DNA of 64,000 nucleotides from Membranipora membranacea. Taxonomy: Eukaryota > Bryozoa > Gymnolaemata > Cheilostomatida > Membraniporidae. This document shows, piece after piece, positions 49,201 to 59,935 of this stretch (its first letter is position 1; each line of letters starts with the position of its first letter). The stretch spans positions 26,287,681 to 26,351,680 of the forward strand of contig OU612071.1 in NCBI GenBank assembly GCA_914767715.1, given 5' to 3'. The notes under the pieces are model-generated. The model made no database searches. It saw nothing but the letters and a program-made list of their open reading frames with translations, and had not been told where the DNA came from. The position numbers and the translations under genes were made by a program.

Positions 49201-51782
49201 GCGATGTGGCAGTATTAATGAAAAGTGAAAGTTAATATGCCCTTCTTGCCATTCAGAGGCACTATGAAATAGTACTATTAATAAGGCCTGATTCAAGATG
49301 ATCGTAAACCAGATTATCAGATTTAAACAAACCAAACCTGAAAAAAATATTTTGAGAAAACAAAGAGTGCAAACAAATTGTGATGTCTCAATGTATATGA
49401 ATCCCTACTATCAAGGTAGCATTTACCAGTTAAACGGTTTGACAATTTGGCAGTCTACAAATTAGTATCTAAACTCTCAAAAACACAGCTTTGATGCACA
49501 ATATTAAAGACAAATTATCAATTATCATCATTATCAAGTTCTGTTGTAGAACAATATGTCAACCTGACATATTGGAGTCAGACTGATATATACAACTTCC
49601 TGCAGATCACCAACTTACCAGCCCTGGAGGAGTTCACAGTTTGCTTCTATTATGAGCCCAGCCAGGATAATCCGCTAAGTATTGACAGCCCTGAATATAT
49701 AACTGAGACACTCATCAGTATTGCTTCTGATGGTAAGTACCCCTATACATGATAAAAGATCAGTCTCTTAACACTATGAGTTCAATATTCAAAGTGTAAT
49801 TTTGCAAGGTATTTCTGTCTCTTATGTATATGGAGTGTCTATGATGCGATACTCTTCTTGTGTTCTATGGTGTTGATTGGGTCTAAGAATGCTCACTAAC
49901 CTGGAGGTTTTCTGTTTTTTATTAAACTGTATTGAATCAGCTGAAAGTTTAAAAAAGTAATATGTTGAACTCTTAGGCTTCATGATTTAAATGATATACC
50001 AATGATTGTGCTGGGCTAAAACAGGTATCCTGAATTCAATTGAGAAACATCAACAAGTGATCATTCGACAATCTTTACTTCCATTAATTAATTTTCATTC
50101 ACTGTCACTTTATAGAGAATCACAATGCATTCTTGTTCGGATTCTACAAGACTGATGACACACCAACACTTCAACTAGCCTATGAACCACATGAAAACGC
50201 TTTCAAAGACAATCTTCTCTCCTTCAAGGAAAAACACAGACACTGTTTTGTTTGGAAACGTCTTCATTATTTAAAGGTCTGATTTACTTACTTTTAGAAA
50301 TATCAATCTTTGTATCTCACAACTTTCTAGTCTAAAATATCGCTACTGTGCAGTAGATTGAACCTGTGGGCAAGGTGCAGACTGTAGCTGAGAGAATTGA
50401 TGTGAAGAGGCGTAAATTTTGGTTTTTTTTAATTTACTTCAGTTGATATCCTGATGTTTAGTTGCCGATCAGAAACACTGCACTTAGCAGGACAATATAA
50501 AGATTTAAATACAAGAATTATATTGTAACAAATTCAGGCCACTAGCTCAATAGGAAAGAGCAGAGATATAAAAAAGGACAGAGAGATATCGTTTTTTGTT
50601 AAAACGCAAATATCTTCATATTTTCAGTGGTTTTATGACCTAGACTATCCTGGGAAGCTGGAGTTTATAGACCAAATTGGAGACAATGGCAGTCACAGTA
50701 TACCTGCTGGCAGCACTATGATCCTACTGAATGAGCAGGATGTGAAAGGTACGTGACTCAGCAAAAAGACGTTAATTTGTTGATTCGAAATCAAATATTA
50801 AAGTAGGTTTGGACTTGCTTGCGACTCCTGTATGCAAGTGCCCTCAGTATGCACAAGAATTATGTTCACTTTAAATACTGCAGAGAGCCTAATAAATATA
50901 AAGTTTGGCATCAAGTTCTGAGTAGCTATGCAGTATTTTTTACCCGAAAAAACTTCCTAGCACTTCTGGGTCGTTACTATGTGTAATGTCAGACATCGTT
51001 CACCCTGCTCATCTATGGTGTATGTACTGTACAAGCGCAGTAAACTAGAGATTACATCTACTTTAGAGAACTGAGAAGGCTGAATGCTTCCGCACAGGTT
51101 TTAATGAATTATGTACAATGTCCCCTGACAATATTTTTTTTTATTTTGAAGAAAATTAATAATGCAAATTTAAATATTATATAGAAGTAGTAGCTTATTA
51201 GGCTTGTACAATACATACTGTATTATCCACATAGATGAGCTGGGGCACACTATCGAACACTCTACATGGTTTATACACAGAACTGCTTTAATTTAAGGTC
51301 AATTTTTGATCTGCAGATCTACCTGCCGGACTATATAGCCTGTTGGTGTTTCATTCGTCTTTGACACTGCCTCTGTTGGCAGCTTTCTCAATAAAGGAAA
51401 TTCTTATTTATGATTTTTGATGAAGTCAACTGCCTATATTAAATCAGTAAGCATGGGCGAAAGAGCGTTTTGGTGCGGATATCTGGGTTGCTAATGCAAT
51501 GATTAAGCAGTGAGTTGATATGAAAGACCACTAAAGATTGAGTGAATTGTGGATGCAATGGATGTATATATCAACTGTTATTAAACAGGTGGTCGCCTTG
51601 ATAGTAGACAGATGGTGGCAGGGAATATTGCGGACTTCCAAATGTGGTACAAAGCATTGTCCAATGAGGAAGTTAGAGATCTCGGATGCAGAGATGATAG
51701 ACACCTAATCTCTTTCGAGCATTTTGAGATAATTGGCACCCAGTCGATGCAATATGGCAATATATTCGAATGTTCCAGTTAA
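46265..51782 (+). CDS. Type II membrane protein with pentraxin-like ectodomain, 322 aa, six exons
   Basis: Exons: 46265-46362, 48976-49187, 49550-49732, 50116-50276, 50628-50748, 51589-51782 (TAA). Phases agree throughout, giving 322 residues. Residues 1-58 form a cytoplasmic tail rich in Tyr (YYSDQY near the start, then EYASVVYLEP). Residues about 59-84 (MLITTIIILAVLFFLVTISL onward) form one membrane segment with no cleavable signal. A short stalk leads to an ectodomain from about 104 with an N-glycosylation site at Asn108. The pentraxin/LamG-type hallmarks are a degenerate HCFVW (207-211) for the family's HxCx[ST]W, and GGRLDSRQMVAGNIADFQMW (259-278), the usual D..Q calcium-loop and DF.MW strand. 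Neuronal pentraxin receptor has a comparable layout. Likely role: cell-surface recognition. The intron after exon 4 has a weak donor (GTCTGA). The first intron contains the MITE cluster and a SINE relic. Confidence 0.85.
46656..47764 (+). mobile_element. Nested MITE cluster: two full copies inside a third
   Basis: An outer copy is split into 46656-46782 and 47550-47764. Between the parts lie two complete head-to-tail copies, 46789-47162 and 47169-47544. TTTAA separates each boundary (46651, 46783, 47163, 47545, 47765). The ends read GGGCAACCAAGGTTT and its reverse complement. The family inserted into its own TTTAA-like site. There is no coding content. The cluster sits in intron 1 of the receptor gene. 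Confidence 0.88.
47770..48975. other. Remainder of receptor intron 1
   Basis: No exon was recognised. A tRNA-like SINE relic is annotated separately at 48705. The acceptor of exon 2 (TTCTAATTATAG) ends at 48975. Confidence 0.5.
48705..48800 (+). repeat. tRNA-derived SINE relic
   Basis: GGTTGCTCAGTTGTTTAGAG resembles a tRNA A-box region, and GGTTATGGGATCAAATCTTC about 40 bases later a B-box region, in the spacing and order of a tRNA. The D-arm and T-arm pairing is degraded, so this is a SINE head rather than a working tRNA gene. Confidence 0.55.
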
Positions 51783-54132
51783 ATTTGGATTTGTTTCCTC
51801 CTTACCCATGAACTGCAATGCTATGCTGGCATACCACTTGTATGCAAATTTCTTCTCATCCTTGTTGTATAATGGCTGGTATTGCAGACATTATGTACAC
51901 TTACTAATCAGCCATGGGTTCGGTATATTATTTCTTATTTTTATCATCAGCTTGACTCAAGCTGCGGATAAACCACCGATTGATTAAAATGGCAATAATG
52001 AGAAACTTAAAACAGTGGCCTTCCATAACATATATGTCAACAATCGTAGTCTTTATTTGTGATAACTTTAATTTTTCGACCATAATACATACAAAATATA
52101 ATATAATTTGAAACAACTACAACTTCGCTTGAAAGTGATTTATTTTACCACGTCCCGTTAACATACAGCCATCTATCTGCTGAAAAAATCTAGAAGTATG
52201 ACGGGTCATCGGTTCTGCATGTCATCTAAGCCTCAGGCAAATATCAGATGCTGGCAGCATTGATGAAATTTACTGGCACTCACTGAAGACCTGTATATGA
52301 AATGCTCTGCTAATGAAGGTGTTTCGGATTTTAAAATCTTACCTCTGGCTTGTTCTTGCAAGGAAGAAAGTTTAATCTGAATCATGTAAAACATAGCACT
52401 TACAAAAATGATTAAAATCAGAAATATATACATACGTATATTGGGCTTGGAGTTGTCTTGTTTTCTCACAAGGGGACACAATCATGTACCTCAAATTTTG
52501 CTCCCGAAGCTCTCTTGCACAGACTAGCTTTCTTATACAACTGCTCCGCACAAACAACGAATAAAGCCTAAACCGGGATACAAGATGATCAATTTCAGAT
52601 GTTGACAATAAAATGTATTCATCAAAAATTTCATAATCTTGATGAATATTTTTACAAATAAAAAGTCAGAGGTCAAACGACCTTCAGATGGTTTTACTAG
52701 ACACATTTGCCGCTTCCCCTTCTACTTACAGACCTGTTGAGGCACATGTGATGCATTTTATGATGACATATGTAATTTAGAATGTCAGACGCATGTTTTA
52801 ATAATGAGATATGTGACCCTCTCTCGATCGGCTCTCATAGATTTCATAAAAAACATCATTAATAAGACAGCCGTCCTCATTGGATTGAGTTCAAAACTTC
52901 AACGAATCACACCCATGAAACCCAAACAAGAATATCTCCAAATCTACTACAAGTAGAAGAAGTAGCCTATGCACCCTGGCTAATGAGAGAATGTAGTGAA
53001 GGCGTGTAGAAGCCTATAGTAGCCAGCTTTGAGAGCCTTTTACATTGATAACACATATGTGTTCATTTTTCACATATCCCGGCACTGACTACCAAGGATG
53101 TCTTTCCTTATGGACCCACAATGCAAGCGCTGATAAATTCATGAAAAAAAGGTCTCCAATACTGAAATGTTGTCTCAAAAAATATCAAAGCTCGCAAAAT
53201 ATTATGAGATATAACATGAAGACCAGTGTGTTGAATGGTTTGATTGACTGAGCTTGGACCATTTTTAGATGTAGTCCGGTTTCAGGATTAGCACTTTGAA
53301 TTCTGGAGGTTCCAGTTCACTTCAACCACTGGTAGTCATCACTGACCGGGTAATTGCAAACACAATTATCCTAGCTGCGCTCATGCTGAACAGGATGAGC
53401 AATCCCTGAAGCTTTCTGCATGTTCTCAAGCGCCAAACACAGTGAAATAACCCTTCGACCTAATCATCATAATTGGTGCACAGTAAATAAAATATTGCCA
53501 ATTTTTCTCTCACAATATTGTTTATCATATTATTTTAAATTGGTTATGATTCACATCAGATGTTGACATTCATTCATTCAGTCTATTGTATATTGATCTG
53601 ACCATACAAAAGAAAACATTCACGTTACAAATTTTCAATGCTTGCCCTTGTTTTTCCGGTTGTTATGTGGGAACTAAAACAAGGCAGGTGTCGCTTAGTG
53701 ATTACATGTGACAATATGTCTGACCTGATATTTTAAGTGATCAATTTTATGGGCATTCCATCAAAAAAACCTCCACTGTAAAAATTTTTCTCTAATCTTT
53801 TCACAGATATAATTTTGCTTGTTCAAATCTTGTGTAGATATTGTGTAAAATATCTAACAAGAAACAGGCTCTCCCTCTCATCATTGAATCAAAACTGACA
53901 GTAATTATTTAATGAGGAGGCCCAAACATTTTGTTCCTTCCAATTTCAATATTTTGTTTACTGAATTTAGATAAGCACTTACATCAGTAAATCAGCATGA
54001 CTGATAGGCATGTCACACATTTAATTACACGGTACAACACCTAAGATATCAGCGAGCCTTTTAACCTTCATTCTGTGGGTGAGAATCACTCACGATAGGT
54101 GCAGACAGCTGGATCGAGCATAAATACTAGGA
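51783..54132. other. Intergenic; paralogue of 11835-12900 at 52110-53060; possible membrane exon
   Basis: On the minus strand near 52462-52345 one frame encodes MYIFLILIIFVSAMFYMI followed by QIKLSSLQEQA, ending at an AG|GTAAGA donor (GT at 52344). That is the pattern of a type II membrane protein exon. No upstream start in frame (a TGA precedes it) and no further exon were found. I read it as a fragment of a gene. The rest shows no recognised feature. The sequence is head-to-head with the gene starting at 54133, as its paralogue is with the exon at 14253. Confidence 0.3.
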
Positions 54133-57100
54133 ATGACTTCTACATTTGTGAAAGGATTAGCGTGTGTTTCTGCTGTAGTAAATATCTGCTTGATAGGAAT
54201 ATGGTGGTATCATCCGGAGACTAACCAAACTACCATCTCGCAACGTAAAGCTGGCATAACGTCGCGTAAACTCTCCTTCTTTGTGAGTATCTAATAGTGT
54301 TTGTTTTTTTTGTGTCTTAATGAATCCAATTAGCCCAAAATTCAAGTCGGTGTTATTTTATTTTCATTATAATCTGAGAGATTCAGAAACTTGGATCTGT
54401 CGATGATTTTCGTTTAAATGATTATTCACAGACACCCCAGTTTTCAGACTGGTTATTTCTGAGTGTCTGAGTACGACATGGGTAGTGTATGATATCACAT
54501 ACATCCCTTAAATTTTCATATCAATAATTGGCTTCTTTTATTTGATTTCAATCGTTTAAATTACAGTTAGGAAATTTATGAAGTCATTCGCCGACAGATT
54601 CTTATCAATGACATGCTGAAGCAAATTAGTTGATAGGGTAATCATAATAATTAGGGATAAGGTAGAATTTGAATATGATATCTTTGCTATAATACTGGGT
54701 TATAATCTAGTGTAGACATACTATTCCACGACAAACCCTTCATGAATCAATATTGAAATAATCGTCATACAGTTAGTCAAGTAGGACACCTGCCATATTT
54801 TCTATGCCGATAACTGTAGCCTCTCTAAGGGAGAACATATTATATTTTTGAATTTACAATCCTTCAATGATTACATGACCAAGTTACTCAAATATTCTAA
54901 ATTAAAACATAGCTTTTCATATGTGAATTCTTAAACAACCTATATTTCAACTCTTCATATCGTCAATCCAAAAGATTGTGGTTATGGTTAGTCGGAGGCA
55001 ATTACTGCTTCTTAGAACTGTATCTTGATTTTTGTATGGTGTTTTGCAACTTATTGGAGGGTTGTCCGCCACTCTTGACTATATGGCTCACCATACGCGT
55101 ATTCACTTCCTTCGAACAGTTCTTATTCCCCACTTAGTCAACACTGATTCTTTACAGCAGAATATGGATAAAAAATTCGACATTAGTTCGGAATTATTTG
55201 TAATCCCATGTCTCATTGACGGATTAATTTGGTTACATAGGGCAAGGCGGAAACTGAAGCATTCAGTATTCTTTTGACGTGACGATTCAGTGAGGATTTG
55301 TTGTGAGTCAGGCACCACAGGCTATCATCAAACATTCAATGAACTACTAATTAACTTTTCTACTTGTGTACTTGCTTTATTTTATCTGACCTTGCCCTTT
55401 GTACATATCCCTAACAGAAAGCAGAGCCGGCTGACGATGCTGCTGAGGCTGAGATTATAAGCAGACTGGAGCGTTCTGTTATCACAGAATATAACCAAAC
55501 AAGTAAGTGATGGGAAACTTATTCTGTTTGTGAGTAAAACATGGATTTTAACAACACCCCCCCCCCCCCCCCAACAAACCCCCCCCCCCTCCAAAAAAAC
55601 TATTATTTTTCAAATACGCCTAACATTTCTGGAAGAGACCCATTAAATTGTGACAAATATAGCTTGCCAGATTGCTAATTACAAAAAAAATTCGTTACTT
55701 TTAACTGTGTCCCTTTTTTATGAAACAGAAATTCGCTAATAATTGTTAATGTGAATTCCAGTTTACAAATCGTCCTCATTGTTCATTTATGTCAAGGATT
55801 CTGCGCAACTCAAAAATTCCCTAACTGATGAAGGTTTGGTGATGCTCACCCGCTAAATCATTTGAAGAAGGGGACTCATCTTATCATTGTGAAAACTCCA
55901 ATCACTGCACTCAACACCCAAATCTATCAAGTATGACACTATTGTTAGGGACACCTATTCCGCCCACATAGCTTGTTTTTGGTGTGAGCGTATTAATTAC
56001 AGACAATATGTACTTGAGCACCACAATACATACTTTATATATGATTAAAGTGAGCAGCATGGTGTTGGCCTAAGGCTATAATTATAAACTTAATTTAAGG
56101 AAGGGTGTCAAGTGCATATGTACCTGACATAAGTACATTCTAGGGTTAATTAGTGCTTTATCTATGTGATTCAAACCGACAATTATGTATTGTTTAGACT
56201 AACATAAGTAGGTATCGTTATTTTGACAAATGTCTAAACTTGCTCACGGTCTCAACGGAATGTTGTCATAATTGGGAAAGCATCTCAGCTGGTGTAAAGT
56301 ATGAAGTAATTCATGCTTGTATAATTGGCTAGTCCAGGTTGGAGAGGACCAATGACAAGTCAGAGGGTCTTTCCTGAAATTTCCTTATGTTGAATGTGAA
56401 AGTGATTTAGTGTCATTCTTTATATATTTCAATTGATGTTCTCATTGAGCCGGTGTTTGTTCGCTTTTCCACCCAACAGACAACCATACATAGGCCTAAT
56501 AAATTGGTTCACATAGGGATTGACATAATATCCATCACATTGCAATGGTAATTCGAAATGTCACTGTGGTGATTGATCAATCCTGTTGGCTATGGTCAAA
56601 ACACACTAAGCGCTTGTAACCTCAAAGGGTTGTACAACATCAAAGTTGTTAACATAAAACATGCTGACAGCAGCCTCAGCTGATCCTCAGATGATTGGTC
56701 AGCGGTTGCAACCTCAGAACGTAGAGTGATTTGCATGACATCAATTTATTAATATATGTCTCAGCTCAGTGAAAAAACAAAATTTATTGAGGATCTATGA
56801 GTTTGCAACCTGTGTTAAGCCCTTAACACAAGTTTAAGTGACAAGCACGCAATCAAAAATCAGTTAAAGCCAAAATTATCGGACATGAACACTCATATTA
56901 TTAATCAAGCCAGTATCCTATGTCTCACATTTAAAAGATGACTTGATTCATCACTTTCATAAAGAATGCCCATCAGAGCACTTTAGCAGAATCAAATAAA
57001 TAATGGTTCTAGATGAATTTTGATTTGCCTACAATTCCTGTCGCGCCCATTCTACTGGTAACTTTCATTCATAGCTAGATACAGAGAAACCCTTTATTGT

Positions 57101-59378
57101 TATGACAGAAATTTGTTTTTCTGTGGATCTTTTTTTCTTATTGTTACCCTAACAAATTCCTCAACATTCTCTGCCTTGAACAACAGTCATAGCAGCTATC
57201 CAATCGACGGATCACTTAGGGGGTGGGGGTGATTTGAAGACATTTTTTTCATGGGAACTTGTGCAATACACTGTGGGATAGATATCAAATTTTCTATCAT
57301 TACCCAAAATTGAAACATTGACATGACCTTTAACCCTTACCTCATTTTTTTTTACTGATCAGATCCTACCTCTATAATCTCTCATGCCTTTTGACCTTTT
57401 TGGATATCAGCTGATATTATCCTGACTAAGCTATTCATAATTACAGTTTGCACACAGGAGTTTGGTAGTCAGTGTATAAGGAATGATAACTCCTGTCCTG
57501 GATTATTTGTGGGCGGAGCTTACTGTATGCTGTCTCCTGCAGCTGACGCGCGCTCACCCAGAGTAGAGTACTACCATGAATGCTGTTTGCGTAAGTATCA
57601 CATAGGTCACTACTTATCCACAAAAACTACGAAAAACTAGTCTAAGCCCAAGCGAATCTTGCCCGCAACTTGACGGCCTCGCCGCAAAGAAACAATTGGG
57701 GCAGGATGATGTATCAGTGTCATAAGCTCTTAATAAAAATATGTAATGAAAAGTTGTATTCGAATAAATGTTGCGGGTTCCTCATTTCTACTGGTGGTAG
57801 CACACTAAGTCCATCTGTGGTTCCCCTATAAACCTGTAATATAGAAATACATAGGACGTATTCTTTTTAGAGATTGTTGTACGTATGTCACCCATCACAA
57901 CCGATTCTGGAAAACTGCTATGTTGAATTTTTTACACAGCTTTAGACGAGCAACACCACAAGGGTTCTGCTATGGTAACCATTGGTAATAAAACAACTGC
58001 CTCTCTTAAAAGGGGCTATGAAATGCCTGCAACTTCGCGTTATTATTATGAATGTCATGCTAGTACAATATAGGAGTATATATTTTTGATATGTTATGAA
58101 AAATATAATAAAAACCTTACATTACAGCTTATAGAGGAGGGTGTGATATACTGTTCAAAGTACCCTTCATATATAAAGCTGGATTTCAGAGCAGCTGTCA
58201 GAATCATCAGTGGTGTTATGAGTGTGTGAGTATTACAAACATATTAATACAATGGCGTTTATGTCAATACAAAATTATGGGTTTGAATATGTATATATAT
58301 TGATATGTAATGAAGAGTTGTCCTCCCGTGACACAAATGCTGCCAAAATTGATATGAAATTGTAACTCAAATGTACTATATATTATTATGTAATAAGTGC
58401 ATAATTGCTTATCATATATCTCTAATATGATCTGTCTAATATATGTTGATATGAGATCTTCGCCCTGCAATGCAAGTTTACAAATGCAGTGCGGGTTTGG
58501 TGTAAGTATTCATCTTTGTTCTCTTTCATATCATGGCCAAGGCATCACAGATACAATTACATCATGGTCCAGGTATACATGATTATCTGAGATTCTCCGA
58601 CAATCTTGAATATTCTTGTAGTTTCCCGGATAAATTCCGATCTTCTGGTAGATTTTAGGAGAATCTCGGAAGATATATATTGTGAATACTTGTTACAGGG
58701 TGTCAAATATGGAGTAGGAGAAGATGTCTGTAATTTTCAGTTCAAAAGGATGCTTAGCAATGACTGTAAACAGTACAGAGGATGGGACTACTGTGATGTG
58801 AGTATATATCAAGGATGATTTTGTATTGCCATGTATTGCCAATGTATTGATAGTTTGCCAGATCGGCAGGCTTCAAATAATCGAACAGCTAACAGTTACT
58901 CACACTCAATATTTAATATAACATCCAGCTGTGCTTTGATACAGATCATCATCACTAGGATCATACATCCTCTTACTAGGATTCTAGCTAATTTTCGCGC
59001 TCCTCTTTGGCCACACTGTGTGTCTGCATCCTTAATCTTATTGAAATTGAGAAGTCATTTAAGTAAAAAGTTATCATGACAATCCAAGTGAGACCCATAT
59101 AGAAGAGGCACACTTCAATGTCACTTCAAGGTAATTCCAGCATAGCTTATTTGTTTGTTGACCTAACTAATAGATTATTATAGATTATTATTTATCGCCA
59201 ATGCAACAATAGTGAAAATGATAGTATTTGGAGTTGTCTCCTCTTTCAAATAATTTTACTTTTACTATTTTGGTCATGTTATAACTTTCTGTTACAGTTT
59301 ATTGCGGAGAGTTACTACACAGCTGTTATGACTATGGGAGGTCATACTTACCTCAATACAGCCGCCGATTTCTGCTGA
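54133..59378 (+). CDS. Phospholipase A2-fold (conodipine-like) protein, 218 aa, six exons, Asp-less active site
   Basis: Exons: 54133-54282, 55418-55502, 57447-57590, 58128-58225, 58699-58797, 59298-59378 (TGA). Phases agree, giving 218 residues. An in-frame TAA at 54121 precedes the ATG. Residues about 8-25 are hydrophobic (signal peptide or signal anchor). An acidic linker at 51-78 (KAEPADDAAEAE) looks like a propeptide. Residues 79-126 form a small Cys-rich part ending in ECCL. Residues 131-218 match the secreted PLA2-like pattern: CQNHQWCYEC (150-159), GVKYG, C170, a two-Cys spacer, then ESYYTAVMTMGG and a C-terminal Cys. Active enzymes carry His-Asp where this has His153-Gln154. The later CD..F Asp is Asn171. 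Calcium-dependent lipase activity is therefore unlikely. The family occurs in many invertebrates, including as venom components, but nothing here shows a venom role. Confidence 0.8.
55557..55590 (+). repeat. Poly-C tracts in intron 2 of the PLA2-like gene
   Basis: Two long C runs (about 16 and 10) separated by AACAAA. They can be read as poly-Gly on the minus strand, which is a repeat artefact. Confidence 0.9.
55595..57446 (+). other. Intron 2 of the PLA2-like gene
   Basis: Part of the 1.9-kb intron between 55503 and 57446. No exon, RNA gene or recognised transposon was seen in it. Confidence 0.5.
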
Positions 59379-59544
59379 ATTCTTCTCATTGTGTCTACTA
59401 CTACTTATATCGTAATGATGGCCGATCTGAGACGGTTCTACAGCTGAATATGTAGCGAAAACAGCTAAGATGATTTATAGTTATATATAAATGTGGCTCA
59501 TATTTTTTTTAGAACATATATTTTTGGTATGATCAAAGCAACTC

Positions 59545-59550
59545 AATAAA
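59545..59550 (+). terminator. Poly(A) signal of the PLA2-like gene
   Basis: AATAAA 167 bp after the stop codon, the first one downstream, followed by a T-rich stretch. Consistent with the end of the transcript. Confidence 0.65.
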
Positions 59551-59574
59551 AAACTTTCACTCACCACAATAGGG

Positions 59575-59935
59575 GTTAGTAGCTCAGTAATGGTTAGACC
59601 TGTTAAATGGAAGTGTTAAAGCAGAAATGATTAGTGCAGGGTCACCAGTTATTATTTTAAAGAGCTCAAGATGTTCACAAATTCTCGGGAATTTTAAGAA
59701 TTTTTGAGTTTCCCTTAACCATAGTTTCCAAGTCTGCAGGGGAGATAAACCAAGGGAAGACCAATCAGGACCACACAATTTTTTGAAAGGCCAAATTGAA
59801 ATTATTTTTGGCAGGAATGTTGCCCATGCACACTAGGTCCATTCCAATTCCATTCTATTCCAATGATACAAAAAAAAGTACAGCTATCATTTCTGCTGTA
59901 AATGTTCTGGTTTCGAATCCTGCTGTAGTGTACTG
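59575..59935 (+). repeat. Possible interrupted tRNA-like SINE
   Basis: GTAGCTCAGTAATGGTTAGA at 59579-59598 resembles a tRNA A-box. GTTTCGAATCCTGC near 59910 resembles a B-box, but about 310 bases away. GCAGAAATGAT near 59621 and ATCATTTCTGC near 59888 are inverted copies of each other and could be the ends of an insertion that split the SINE. Confidence 0.3.

Noticed and set aside
55382-55594. Gly-rich minus-strand frame
   Set aside because: It is antisense to poly-C tracts and to exon 2 of the PLA2-like gene.
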